NCBI GenBank assembly: GCA_900312665.1
Contig: ONZQ02000024.1
Location: 62,001 to 126,000, forward strand
DNA from: Cephalotrichum gorgonifer
Taxonomy: Eukaryota > Ascomycota > Sordariomycetes > Microascales > Microascaceae
DNA: 64,000 nt
Reading direction: 5' to 3'
In this document: piece after piece, positions 1-13,300 of the stretch
Numbering within the stretch: the stretch's first letter is position 1
How the letters are laid out: every line of letters starts with the position of its first letter
Made by a program: the position numbers and the translations under genes
Notes under the pieces: generated by a model
Databases searched by the model: none
Told to the model about the DNA's origin: nothing
What the model saw: only the letters and a program-made list of their open reading frames with translations

Positions 1-477
1 GGACGTTATCCGGGAGCCAACACTATGAATCACTCCCTCTTGCAGGGAAGACGATGGGCCAAGGATTGGAAGGCGATCTCTTGCGGTGAAATAGCGCAAG
101 AGGGCCAAAAGGGGCGGAGGGACGCTCGAGAAGCTTCGGATCAACACGGGTGACACCGCGGGATACACAAGCAATAGACGTCGTCGACTCGGTATCCGAA
201 ACGCCGAGGTCACTAACGGATCAGGGTCGGAATATATATAAGTAGTAGTATAAATCGTACTACTAGAATTGGGATGCAATACAGGGATTGCCTATGTTCG
301 CATTATCAGTCCAGAAACGGCGGCCTCTAGAAGTTAAAGTAGCTGATGCTAGGATAGCGATAAGTCCATACGGCGGCACTTTTTGGACACAACGGTAATA
401 TCTTCTCACTAATAAGCTCCTGGAATTCCTTTCTATTTAGGTATGGTAAGGACGCTGTTTGGTAATGGCTTAGTACT
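1..477. other. Intergenic, 3' side of FkbM gene
   Basis: No gene seen. There is an AT-rich patch at about 230-270 with a small hairpin at 241-264 (AGTAGTA paired with TACTACT around a 10-nt loop). It lies downstream of the leftward FkbM gene and may belong to its 3' flank. Confidence 0.5.
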
Positions 478-1420
478 TCACAGCCTTTCAGCACGCCTCG
501 CCAATACAGTATACGTCGGTGCCGCCTCATAACTCCACGCCGCCAGCTCAGTCTTTATGGAGAACCCTTTCTCTATCAGCAGCACCTCGATGTCGTTGCG
601 GAGCCCGCTCAACTCGGACACTTCAACAGCGACATTTTGCACGAGATGCCAATGTTTATCATCTACCCCTTGTAGCACGTCCAACTCCCAGCTCTCGACA
701 TCTACCTTGAGAAAATCAATCCGCGCCAGATCCGGATACCCGTCCAGAAACCACGACAGCCTCTCCACTGGAACACTAACTTGAGCGGCCCCCGCGCTCG
801 ACCGGTCAATCATGCGTTGGTAGTGCTCAGCTGGCAGGGCCTTGCGCAGCAGCTCTTTTTCCTCGGGCACGAACGTCGAGTTGCCCGGCGCGTTAGGAAA
901 ATATGTCAGGAGTTTCGAGGTGACGGATTCGGAGCCCAGTGCGCAGGAGTGGGCGTCTACATCTTGGGCGGGCACGTTGTGCAGGGCGAGATTCCGGCGG
1001 TAGAGGTCGAAGATCAAGGGTGCGGGCTCGAAGGCGAGGATGCGGGCAGAAGGGTACTTGTCTTTCATGTAAAGGGTGAAGAGGCCAATGTTAGCGCCAG
1101 CGTCGACGATGACTGTCAAGGTAAAGTTAGCAATTGCCTTCTACCCCCCCCCCCCCCGAGATGGCATCTTAACACTTGTTCTATGGTCATCGCTCGGAAG
1201 TCACGGAGCCGTTCTTAGGCCCTCAAAAGTGTAATTGAAGAAGAAGTGGGGGGATTTCAAAATGGTGCGTACAGGGGCTAGGAGGCAATGAGGCGATGTC
1301 ATAGCAGTGGTCTTGGTATATCTCCTTGTGAATGAAACGGGCGTCGCGCTCAGCACCGATGTAGACGGTGAGGTCCGGGCTGAGCTCGAGTAGTTTGGGT
1401 TCCCAGGCTGCAGCGCTCAT
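478..1420 (-). CDS. FkbM-family SAM-dependent O-methyltransferase
   Basis: Predicted SAM-dependent O-methyltransferase of the FkbM family, about 260 aa, likely cytosolic. I join 1420-1273 and 1112-478 across a 160-nt intron (donor GTACGC, acceptor ACAG), which restores the SAM-binding motif FIVDAGANIGLF at about residues 47-58. Other family marks are LAFEP (motif II region) and the acidic stretch DFLKVDVESWELDVLQG near the C-terminus. The ATG at 1420 is the first in-frame ATG of exon 1; an extra upstream exon is possible. The intron holds a 14-C run (1144-1157). It is divergent from the glycosyltransferase at 2020 and next to the PKS, so a tailoring role, for instance methylating a sugar or polyketide hydroxyl, is inferred. 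FkbM enzymes methylate varied hydroxyls, so the substrate is unknown. Confidence 0.85.
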
Positions 1421-2019
1421 GCTGGGGTCGGCTGGGCGAGGTATCGACGCGGACGGCAAGATGAATTGTATCCAAATTGTTTTTGAAGGGGTTGGATTGA
1501 TGGTGCCCTGACAGTGTAGGAGTTGCTGGACTTGTATACATGATTATGTACGCCGCCCCCGCCACTGATAAAATATTGTTCAATGGCCCGTAGTTATGTG
1601 CCCGTACAAGCATGTGCCTATACTTCCCAGGCTAGGGCTGGTCCAATACACCAGCGTGCCCCCGGGTGACTATACCCCGGTAATACGAGCAAAGCAGGCG
1701 GTGGGGGGGCAATCCACCTCCCGAGTGGGCTGGACGGTGCTGGACTGGTCAGAAGTTGCGGAACTTAGCTGCCGAAAGTAAGGTAAATTCCGGGTATCGG
1801 ACCGTAGCACCGGCTGACAGCATGTAGTGTAGACTGTGCATGCATGACATGCCCATCATGGTAAGAGAAGAGGTTCCTGTGTGTCGATCGTTAATATAGT
1901 TGCCCGAGCACGAGCATGGCCTCTTGTAGAGTCTCGTTCTTACTCCTTTTGACAACCCACTGTCATCATATCACCCGCTGATCGTATCAACAGCAGCAAG
2001 AGCCAATACCGAACGAAAT
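1421..2019. promoter_or_regulatory. Divergent promoter region, FkbM / glycosyltransferase
   Basis: This 599-nt non-coding interval separates two divergently transcribed cluster genes and should hold both promoters. It has a CCAAT box at 1643-1647 and the CGGACCGTAGCAC element at 1798-1810. No clear TATA box was seen. Confidence 0.6.
1798..1810 (+). promoter_or_regulatory. Shared 13-mer CGGACCGTAGCAC (copy 1)
   Basis: The element contains CGG-N-CCG, the inverted half-sites typical of Zn2Cys6 binding sites. It lies 222 nt upstream of the glycosyltransferase ATG. The identical 13-mer recurs at 3941-3953 in the PKS promoter, on the same strand. Regulatory function is inferred. Confidence 0.45.
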
Positions 2020-3119
2020 ATGGCGACATTTGAGATCCCCGAGAGCTATCTTGACAAGCTGGAAGTCATAGAGGTCGAAGACACCAGAACCGACGAGGAA
2101 ATCCTAAGCTCTTTAAACGAGCATGCGCCCGTCACTTCAGAGAAGAACATCTGGGCTCTTTGGTACGACGGCGTGCTCAACATGCCGGCGTGGTGCAAGC
2201 GCAACGCCGTGGACTGGGTACGCATTTGCGGGCCTGAGTGGACCGTCCGCGTTCTGGACAACGTGCCCGAGTCGCCCAACTACGCCCTCCGATACCTGTC
2301 GCCCCAGAATCTGCCCGGCTGCTTCGTCAACTGGACCATGGACGGGCCCTATGTTGGTCAACATGCCGCCGATTTTGTCAGGAGCGCATCTATCCTCGAG
2401 CACGGCGGAGCGGTATGTGTGTAGATACCAGATCCAGTTTTGGGCAAAGACTGACCCTCAAATGCTTACATTTGTTGTAGTGGATGGACACGGGCAGCAT
2501 CATGGTAATGCATATGGATCGCATCTGCTGGGACAATATCTGCGACCCACACTCTCCCTACGAGGTAGCCACGGTACTGCGGGGGGACCAGTGGATCTTC
2601 AACTACTTCATCGCAGCGAAAAAGAACAACCCCTTCATCCGCCGCCTGAACGAACTTGTACTGCATCTGTGGAAAGACAGGAATAACCACAAGGGCGTCA
2701 CACACAACGCCCTGTTTAGCTACATCATGAAGACGATGCCAGCTAGCGATACCCAGACGGAGTCGCAGACTGAGCCCCAGCAGCAGCAAAAGCCGAGCGG
2801 GGGCATGGCCCTTTTTGACTGGAAGGTCAGCATGCAGGAGCTACTCGACTACGCGATGCAAATGGCCGCATGGAACCGGGTGGCGCTGCTTGAGGATGCA
2901 GGCGACGGTTTCTCCGGCACTGAATACTGGACACGTCATATGCTTCTACTCGATTTTGCGCCCGAGACCGGCATGCCGATGAAGATGCTAGGGGCAGCTA
3001 AAAATGGCGGGGAGCGGATGCTGGATCTGCTGTCGATGAGGAAGCAGCAACCGAACAAGAGTGATGAGCAAGCTCAGGATAGCAACGGCGAGGGAGGGAG
3101 GAACAAAATCAGGAACTAG
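2020..3119 (+). CDS. Caps_synth-type glycosyltransferase
   Basis: Predicted glycosyltransferase of the capsular-polysaccharide-synthesis (Caps_synth, GT32-like) fold, about 343 aa. Exons 2020-2412 and 2481-3119 are joined across a 68-nt intron (GTATGT...TTGTAG). The join produces EHGGAWMDTGSIM at about residue 127-139, the GG-x-W-x-D core equivalent to the DXD sugar-nucleotide site in this family. The N-terminal half carries IWALWYDG and PAWCKRNAVDW, which resemble the family's donor-binding start. No signal peptide or membrane segment is visible. The C-terminus (about 190-215 and 325-343) is Gln/Ser/Lys-rich and low complexity. It lies between the divergent FkbM gene and the PKS on the same strand, so it likely glycosylates the polyketide. 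Donor and acceptor are unknown; mannose is only a guess from known polyketide glycosides. Confidence 0.82.
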
Positions 3120-4326
3120 ACGATTTTAGGGAGGCCGAGCGCGTCGTTTGGGAGACCCTGGCTCACAGCAGCATGTGGAAGATATCCCACGTCAAGGGGA
3201 TGACCCACAAACCCCAGCTGGGATCGCTGCTGGACGCCCCGGAGAACCTTGGTAAGGATCAGGCCCCAGGTACATTTATGGAAGTGCTGAGGTATGGTAC
3301 GGTGCACTTCAGGCAGAAGAGGCAGTCCCCCGGCCTGCGCGATGCACCACGCCCGGAATTCACATTGAAGGTGGGATTATTAGAGCCATAGCATGCCATA
3401 AATACTAGAAAAGGATGCGGGTGTTGACAGAGAATCCATGTTGAGCCCCAAATAGGTCGTATTCTTCGAGCCCGTGCGCCAGGATCATATTCCTTCCTGC
3501 GGGGAAACGGCATGATATCTCTATGTCAGGTCCATTTGGACCAGGGACCCACTTATAACAATAACACTAGCCTAAATGCCAGGAGTATGATAGAGAGGGA
3601 ACCGCGAGAAGAACGAGCCAATCATCGAAGGTACTGTCGACCGGGGACCTACCTCGAGCCCCAACTTTTCTTCGTATTCCGCGAACCTGTAAGGGTAATG
3701 ATATGCTTGAATCATATCTTCATGCGATGAAGCTGCAGGTCCTGCGGCCGGTCGAGAGAATGGCCCAATCGCGGAGTCCGCTCCCGACTCGGGACTCCTC
3801 CCGCGAGACTTAGCTTACCTGTCAGACTGGATCCCACACATGGTGATTTGTCACAGTCTTACCTTACCGGCAGATGCAAGCGACGGATTTGTGCGGAGAA
3901 TATACCTTTGCGCTGGCTGGCTTCTCATCGGTCAGGGCTGCGGACCGTAGCACTCCGAACGTGCGGACTCGCGGCCCGCCAGAATGCTCAGGAGCGCGGG
4001 ATATCGACATGCACTGCCCTGAAGACTGGGGAAATGGCGACATTCTGCACGCTGTTAGATCCAAGATTCAGGTGAAAGTCAGCGGTCGGGTGGAGCGATG
4101 AAAGCCCGGAAACATGCAACGCGCTCCAATGGTACCGCCAATACCTTCGGTGAAGCTGATGCCACTAAACTTTCCCTGTGTTGATGATGCTCTGTTAAAA
4201 CTGAGGGATATCCCCTGATATGGATTCTCTCTCGTATCCTACCAGCATTATTTGCAACCCCGAACTTACGGAATCACATCTGCTTTATCTGATCTCGCAT
4301 TTGCCGGAGTTGATCATTCCACCACG
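3120..4326. promoter_or_regulatory. PKS upstream region
   Basis: This 1.2 kb interval has no convincing gene; short ORFs here lack family features. It contains CCAAT at 3765-3769 followed by CGG-N3-CCG at 3772-3780, and the shared 13-mer at 3941-3953. These are candidate Zn2Cys6 and CCAAT-factor sites for the PKS. Confidence 0.5.
3941..3953 (+). promoter_or_regulatory. Shared 13-mer CGGACCGTAGCAC (copy 2)
   Basis: Exact copy of the element at 1798-1810, 386 nt upstream of the PKS ATG. It contains CGG-N-CCG. A candidate binding site for a cluster regulator such as a Zn2Cys6 protein; function inferred. Confidence 0.45.
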
Positions 4327-7300
4327 ATGGCAGATCCTGAACCTATTGCCATCATCGGCATGGGCTGTCGGTTCCCCGGAAATGTGGGGAGCCCCGAGGA
4401 TATGTGGCGGCTATTGAGCAAGGGCGGATCGGGTTGGAGACTTGTGCCGACCGACCGCTGGAATGCAGATGCCTTTTACCACCCCGATGCCACCTCCATC
4501 CAGGCATACAACACCAAGAGCGGATACTTCCTGACCCAGGACGTCGCCGACTTTGACTCGAGATTCTTCGGCTTCGGCTCGCACGAGGCCGATGTTACGG
4601 ATCCCCAGCAGAGGATCCTCCTCGAGACAACGTACGAAGCCTTGGAAAATGCCGGCCTGCCTATTGAAAGCTTGAAGGGCTCTGATACTGCCGTCTTTGC
4701 CGCCCTTTTTGCTCGCGATTATGACCGAATGGGATATAAAAATCTCGAGACGTTGTCTAAATTCCACATTGGAGGGACTGGGGAGGCCATTATTGCGAAT
4801 CGAATTTCGCATTTCTTTGATCTCCGGGGCATCTCAATGACTATCGACACCGGCTGCGTAGGTTAATGGATACTTCCAGCGAATGTCTCCGAATCTAACA
4901 TATTATTTACCCCTTTTGAAGTCTGGTAGCTTAGTCGCGCTTCATGAAGCCTGCATAGCCCTCAGGACGGGGCAGTCTAGGATGGCCATTGTGGGAGGGA
5001 CCGAGATCCTGTTACACCCCGATCAAAACGTATCTATGAGCTCCGGCGGGTAGGTGAACCCAGGCGCTTTTCCTTCGCTCCTGGCTGGATTGAAACTGAT
5101 GGTCATTGCAGCATGCTCAACTCAGAGGGCAAGTGCTTCACGTTTGATAGCAGAGGAGCCGGCTACGGCCGCGGGGAAGGCGTTGCCTCGGTGGTGGTCA
5201 AGCGACTGAAAGACGCCCTCCAAGACGGTGACACCGTCCACGCCGTAATTCGCAACTCCGGGGCAAACCAGGATGGAAAGACGAACGGTGTTACACTACC
5301 AAACCCGGACGCCCAGGAGGCTTTGATACGGACTGTATACAAGGCCGCCCATCTCGATCCTCAAGAAACGCTTTACGTCGAGGCTCATGGCACAGGAACT
5401 GAAGTGGGCGACAATGCCGAGGCGCAGTCTCTTGGGAACGTGTTCGGCAAACGGCCCAGGGCTCGGAACCTATATGTGGGCTCGGTAAAAACAAATATCG
5501 GCCATCTAGAGGCGGCGAGTGGTCTTGCCGGGCTAATTAAGGCTGTGTTGGTGCTCAAGAAGCAACAGATCCCACCTAATCTGAACTACATAGAACCCAA
5601 GCCAGGCCTTCGGTTAGATGAGAGACAAATTTCGGTCAGTGCTAGATATACCTGGAGATTGTCTAAGCTCACCACGCTCATATTATACAGGTACCCCTGG
5701 AGCTTATTCCCTTGGTCCCAGAGGGTGAAACCGGCGCCGTGAGAGTGTCGCTCAACTCCTTTGGCTACGGCGGCACAAACTGCCACGTTATCTTGGAATC
5801 TTTGGAGCAGTTTATCTCGGTTAAAGGTTCGTCCTCAACCAATGACGGTGACATCATTAATGGCGCCGCTTCCCGTCTCACTGCCGACGCATCCCACGTC
5901 AGTATGGGAAGCAAGGGGATTACGACTGCCAACGGGACTCGTGAAGTCCAGCAAATCAATCGAGACGATGCAGCGCTGGCAACGGGTATGCCAATGATTT
6001 TCCCACTATCAGCGAGCTCGGAGGCTGCCCTTGATGCTATGCCCGGACAGATTCGGAAGTGGCTTGCAGATCGAGAAATTTCCGATTCCGATCTGAGGGA
6101 CCTCTCATACACCCTCGCTTGTCGCAGGTCGAAGTTCAAGTGGAGGAAAGCGTTCGTAGCATCAGACTTGGCGTCGCTTACAGCGGCACTGAGCGAGTCC
6201 AAGGTTTCGAAGACACGTGCTGCGCCATCGGCTAACATCGCCTTCATCTTTACTGGCCAGGGTGCCCAGTGGGCAGGCATGGGTTCCGAGCTTATCGCCA
6301 GCTCTCAGACCTTTAAGAAGTCCATCGAGGAGTCATCCCGGATACTAAAAGACTTGGGTTGCGAGTGGGATTTGGTACTAGAGTTGAGTAGACCAAGTGC
6401 CGAATCACGGATCAACGAGAGCGAGCTTGCTCAACCCACAACGACCATACTCCAGATGGCCTTGGTGGATATGCTGGCCCAGTTCGGTGTCAGTCCCAGG
6501 TTTGTTGTCGGGCACAGCTCCGGCGAGATTGCCGCAGCATACACCGTTGGAGCTCTTACACGAGAAGGGGCAATCATGTGGTAGGTCGGACACTCAAGCA
6601 GTCGACCGTCACCAATGCTGTTGCGACATCACACTAATTGTGTCTCCAGCTCGTTCTTCCGAGGGAGATATTCTGCTATCGCAAAGAAGCTCAACGTGCT
6701 ACCCGGCTCGATGCTGGCCACGGGGTATGGCGAGCAGGCTGCGCTACAGACACTCAAGGCAGCAAACCTGAACAGTGAGCAGGGTCGTGTCACCGTTGCC
6801 TGCGTCAACAGTCCGGCCAGTACCACTCTTTCTGGAGATGAGCCTGCAATTGACTACATCCAAGACATGCTCATTGCGGGCGGTGTGTTTGCACGCAAGC
6901 TCAAGGTCGAAACAGCGTATCACTCTCACCATATGGAGAAGGTGACCGCCGCCTATTTAGAGTCGGTCAGAGAAGTCACCAGTTCCGAGGCCCAAGAGGA
7001 CATTGAATTCTTTTCGTCTGTCACAGGAGCGGTGAAGAAATCTGGCTTCGGACCAACATATTGGGTCGAGAATCTTGTATCTCAGGTACGGAAGCTGATC
7101 TCAACTTGTCATACGCTGCCCTTAACCATTCCGACTACTCCACTCCTCTAGCCTTTTTCGTGGCTCTAACTCCGTATCAGGTTCGTTTCAGTGCCGCAAT
7201 GACGGCTCTTGTCCATCGCATGGCGGACACAGGATCCCACGACGCCGCAAATATCTTGATCGAGATTGGACCCCACTCGGCACTGCAGGGACCCATCAAC

Positions 7301-10300
7301 CAGATCCTCTCAGCCCAGACCATCCCTGGATTCAAGTCCTCGTACGTGGCTCCGTTATCGCGAGGCAAGAACTCGGCAGATTCATTCTTACCAGCCACGG
7401 CCCGACTATTTGAGCTGGGAGCCAAGGTAGACTTCCAGAGTTTGTTCACTCGGCCCGTGAACGTTGTCGGCGACCTTCTTCCTTACCCATGGGACCATCG
7501 GGTCAAACACTGGGCCGAGTCTAGGCTCAGCCGCGATCATCGACTGCGCCATTTCCCGTATCATGACCTACTCGGCGTGTACGACGTCATGAGCCCGATT
7601 GAGGAGCCCCGCTGGCGGCATCATCTCAGCGTGCAGAGGCTTCCGTGGCTCAAAGACCACGTGGTCGATGGAATGGTCATCTTTCCTGGTGCGGGTTACA
7701 GCACCATGGGTGTAGAGGCCATGAAGCAGCTCGTCCAGATGCAGAACCCTGGCTCGGAGATCAAGATTTCCAAGACCATTATGAGGGACGTGCGAATTGC
7801 ACGCCCAATAATCCTACCTGTGGAGTCAACTGATGGCCCCGGCGAGGATATCGAGGTTCAGTCGATTCTCAGCCCGTCTAAAGTCAGCGAGAACAGTCCC
7901 TGGTACTCGGTCCGGATTCTCTCCCTTCAGCCAGACCAGACTTGGGCGGAGCATGTTTCAGGTACCATCAGAGTCGAGCTCGAGTCTGCTGCGAAGCCGG
8001 AGGGCGCTGCCGTCTTTAGCGAGGAACACAATGCGTCCATCGAAGAGGCCTTTGAAGCACTGGAGAGAATCCAATCCCAGGCTCGGGAGAGGATGGACAT
8101 GAAAACCTTCTACGACGACCGGAGAGCAGCAGGCAACGACTGGGGGCCCAGCTTTGCCCTACTTTCCGAGGCATACATTGGCCCTGGTGTCGGCTTTTCC
8201 AAGTTGAATATCCCAGACATGGCCCAGTGGATGCCCTTTGGGTACTTCCAGCCGCACCTGATACACCCAACCACGCTCGACGCGTCAAACCACATGCTCC
8301 CGGCCATATTCCACAGGGAAATAATCAATGCACCGTTGATGCCCGTCACTACGGAGGAGTCGGTCTTCTATAGCCGTCTCTCAAGTACACCAGGTGACGA
8401 GATGGTTGTTGCCATGGAGCTCAAGCCCGAGGGGAAGAGTGCAGCACGTGGAAATGCGTGGGCCTTTCAGCACGACCCCTCCACCGGCAAGTTGGCACTC
8501 GTGAGCTCGGTTAGGGGACTCCTGATGCGAGCAGTGGGCGAGGAGGCAAGCCCAGCCTCGTCCCGACCGTTCGAGCGCAAGCACAATTACCAGGTGTACT
8601 GGAACGACGATCCGAAACTTCTCACCAAGTCCTCCTTTGCGCGTCTGGTTCAGCCGCACGTTGCGAAAGGCTCCGCATTCCTCGAGCAACTCAGCACCAC
8701 CGAGAAGGCGACGACCATCTACCTTGGTGACGTCAAGGAGATGCCCATGATCCAGGCCCCCGAGACCGCCCCGCTGCCCCATCTGTGTGAGTTCTCGCGT
8801 TGGATTTCCAACTTCGTCCATTCGGATGCTTACCACGAGGCCTCCAAATCCCTGTGTGACGATGAGCGTACTGAAACGCTTGACAAATCTGCCCGCTCTG
8901 GCATCGAGGGTGAAATGCTTGGCCGCATCGGCCGCAACCTGCCGGCTATCCTGACCAACGATGTCAACCCTCTCGAGCTGCTAGTAGCCGACAACCTGCT
9001 CGAGCGCTTCTACAAGGAAGGGCCATTCAAGCCGCTGTACATGCAAATGGTGCAGTACATGGGCCTACTGACCAACAAGAACCCGCGAATGGACGTCCTT
9101 GAAATCGGCGCGGGAACGGGAAGCGCCACGCTGCCGCTGTTCATAGCCATGGGTGACAATGCCCCTGACTTGATTCGGAGCTACACGTACACTGACATCT
9201 CATCCGGGTTCTTTGAGACGGCCAAGGACCGGCTAGATAGGTGGAAGTCGGTCATTGATTATAAGACGCTGGATATCTCCAAGGACCCAGCGGAGCAGGG
9301 CTTTAAGGCGAACACGTATGACGTGGTCGTTGCTTCCAACGTGCTGCACGCAACTAGGTCGATGCGTGAAACCATGGCCCATGTCAGGAAGCTGCTAAAA
9401 CCTGGCGGCAAACTGCTACTTGTGGAGGTCAATAGAAGCACGGCGGTCGTCAGCCGAATTCTCGGAACCATCTTTGGTACTCTTCCCGGGTGAGTAGCTT
9501 AAGTACCAGCCCCCTCTGCCCTTTCTCTGGTGGGAAATCAGGGACAGGATTATTTGTGGTGATGAAGAGATGTTGGACTCTAACGAGTGACTAGATGGTG
9601 GGAGTTCGAAGACGGACGGAAAGATTCCCCCTTGTTGACGAATGCCGAGTGGCACGAACTATTGCTAGCGACCTCCTTTGGCGGCGTCGAGTTTGCCTCT
9701 CCAGACTGCGACGGACCGCTGGCGCGAACGTCCTTCATTGTGGCCAAAGCCATCAAGGAGCAGGCACAGGCGGAGCCGATCCTAACATCCGGCCCGGTAT
9801 CAGTGATTTTCAATCCAGTCTCTCCTGTGGGACACTTAGCAAGCGATACCCTATCGTCTGCATTTAGGGAAAGAGGCTTGTCGAGTGATATTTACACCTG
9901 GAACGTGCTGCCCGATGTTGAGCAGTATGCTGCCAACGCCGCCACATATGTGGTTCTTGACAGTGCAAACTCGACCGTTCTCGGAAACCCCAGCCCAGCC
10001 ATCTTCGGCCGCTTCCAGAACCTGCTTGTCAACTGCCGAAACGTTCTCTGGATTACCTTTCAGGAAGAGGGTGGACCGCACATCGCTCCTATCAAAGCCC
10101 TGGTGAGCGGTCTGGCGCGTGTGGTTCGGCGGGAGAACGAAGGCATCAAATTCATCACCGTCGAAGTCAGGGATCTGGTCCATGATGGTGATGATGGCGG
10201 CCGTCTGGTCCAAGAGGTTCTGCGAATTTCGCAACTTCTTCTCTCCCCTGAGATTGAGCACCAGGTGACGGATGACGAGGAGTTTGTACTCAGCGGCGAT

Positions 10301-13300
10301 AGATTCTTGATTCCCAGGGTATATGCCGACAAGCAGTTCAATCAATGGACAGACCTAGTTAACGGTCGCGGCCACCTCTCCCCTCGCCCCTTCAAGGATA
10401 CTAAACACCCGCTGAGGATGGAGATTGGTGCACCCGGCCTCCTGAGCAGTATCCACTTTGTCCCCGATCCGGTCCCCGACTCTCCCCTGGGCAGCGAGGA
10501 AATCCAGATAGACTCCAAGGCCTTCGGTATCAACTTCCGCGATGTCTTCGTCGCGCTCGGCCAGTTGTCTCTCGCGACATTCATGGGCGAATGCACCGGC
10601 GTCATCACGGCGGTAGGGCCCGGCGAGTTTGTGCAGAGTACCTACAAGGTCGGCGATCGTGTTGTTGGAATGCATGCCCAGCCGTTTGCCAGCTATTCCC
10701 GGCTGAGCGGATACGAAGCGCATGTCCTACCGGACAATGTGAGCTTCGCAGAAGCAGCATCGATCCAGGTGGTCTTCACTACGGTGTACTACAGCCTTGT
10801 GAATGTCGCACGCCTAGAACCTGGACAGACTGTTCTGATTCACGCTGGCTCGGGGGGAGTCGGCCAGGCCGCCATACAACTTGCGAGGCATTTGGGAGCC
10901 GAGGTCTTTGTCACCGTTGGGAGCGAGGAGAAGAAGAAGTTCCTCATTAGCGACTATGGGATTCCCGAGAGCCATATTCTCTCCTCGCGTGCCTCGCCTA
11001 GTGACTTCAAGCGACATTTGATGCGGGTAACGGAGAACAGAGGTATTGATGTGATGCTCAATTCCACGTCAGGAGAAATGTTAGCAGAGTCGTGGGACTG
11101 TGTCGCTTCCTTCGGGTATCATATCGAGCTTGGAAAGGCGGATATCGACAAGGGCAGGTACATCAGCATGGCTCCATTCAAGCGGAACGTCACTTTCGCC
11201 TCAGTCGATCTGGTGGTCATTTCTCGGGAGCGTCCGAAGGTGTTCTACCAAGTTCTAGACAAGGTTATCGCTCTGTTTTCACAGGGCGTGCTCAAGCCAG
11301 TTCACCCACTCAACATATTCTCTATCGATCGTCTTGAGTCGGCCTTTAGGCTGATCTCGGAGAGGAAGCATTTGGGAAAGGTCGTACTGGACTTTGGAGA
11401 TGATACGATGGTTCAGGCGGCCCTACCTTCCCCTCCGAACGTTCAGCTGAAGCGTGATGGGACATACATCATTGCGGGGGGTTTAGGTGACATTGGCCGG
11501 ATGTTGGTGAAACATTTAACCATGCGCGGCGCCGGACACGTTGTGACCCTCTCTCGCAGGAATCTCGCTGACGAAGAGCGAGTGGCGTGGGAGGCCGAGG
11601 TCGAGAAGCTAGGAGCGAGACTTCACGTCATGCAGTGCGACATCACAGACAACCAGAGCATCCAGAAGACCGCCGAGTATTGCCGACAGTCATTGCCTCC
11701 AGTTCGGGGACTTTTCCATGCTGGAATGGTGTTAAAGGTCAGTGTTCATTAAAGCCCAGGGGTATGACTTAGATGAGACGATTGATGGAGGCTAACTGTG
11801 ACTGAACTGTAGGACCGCCCCTTGGCCAAAATGACCGCAGAGGAATGGAATTCGGTCCTTGCACCCAAGGTTTTCGGAACTTGGAATCTAGACAAGGCTT
11901 TCAGCTCTCCGGATCTCGACTTCTTTGTCACACTAGCGTCTCTCGCCGGCACACTCGGCAATCCAGGCCAATCGAATTACAGTGCCGCCAATGCCTTCCA
12001 AGACTATTTCGTGACACATCACGAGAGGATCAATCCAACTCGCTACGTCTCCGTCGACCTACCTCTAGTGGACGAGACCTCGGCGATAGTCGCGATGAAG
12101 GCGGAGAACCGTGACTTCGTCGGCAAGGGATCCATCCTCTTCGACGTCGGAGAGCTACTGCAGTTGATGGACTACGCCATGAACCCATCTATCAAACTGA
12201 ACAGAGAATTTTTCCATTCCCTCATGGGCTTCGACAGACAGTCCATGAAGATCGGTTCGGGGGACTACGTCTGGGCGGCAATGTTTAGGACGATTCCTCG
12301 ACTGCAGGCCTCGGACTCTAATGATACTGGAAACACGGGTATCAGGCGTGACGTCGAGGGTCTGCTGCTTAGTGCTACCACTTTTGAGGAGGCTGTCAAG
12401 GTGATCACTGAGACGACCATTGAGAAATTCGTCGCGTTTCTCAACCTCGAACCCGACGATGTTGGTCCTCACCAGGCGCTCTCGTCCTTTGGCCTCGACT
12501 CACTTGTATCGATCGAGCTGAAGAACTGGATGGTGCGCACCTTCAAGGTCACCCTCCAGGCTTCGGAGCTGACAAGTGCCCCGAGCATCACGCACCTGGC
12601 AGAGACTCTGGCATCCAGGTCTAAGATTATTTCTGTAAACCTCACCAAGCAGGCACAGACCCAGGAATCAAGACAAGGCGAGTCCGCCGAGACCCAGCGA
12701 AATGTTCAGGACGCTGCTGCGTCTGAACCCGATAGCACGGACATCAAAGACCTTGATTGTTGTACCCTGCCTACCAAAGAGGCTCGGCAACCGGTACCAA
12801 ATCTGGGCGAAGCCATGGAGAACCACATCCGCAATATCGCGCACTTTGCACTGAACGACGACGAAGTTGAGAACCTGAGGATGGCCGTGGAAGACTTCAA
12901 GTCCCCGGATAGCACCGGCCGACAGGTGTACAAGGAGATTCACAAGGACTCCCGCGATCCGAACTTGGGCAACTGGGTTTCGAGACACCTGGCCGAGGAC
13001 TTCCACCTACGAATGAGGCAGGCTCTTCAGTACACCAACTTCATGGCCATAAATCACCCTAGCCCCGTTCCGCATACGCAGGCTGAGCGCGCCGCGCTGC
13101 TTGCCGTAACCGCATTCCAGCTCAAGAAGGATATTGACAATGGGACGGTGGAAGCCCTCTTCATCATGGATACGCCCGTCTGTCGGGCTCCACTGCAGTG
13201 GCTGTTCAACACATACCGTCGACCTCAGATCAGGATGGATGAGATGATAAAAGGAGTCGGTGACTACTGCGTCGTCTTCAGACGCGGCCGGCTTTTCCAA

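Noticed and set aside
4252..4326. N-terminal extension of the PKS to 4252
   Set aside because: Begins with TTG; the first ATG at 4327 directly precedes the conserved EPIAIIGMGCRFPG.
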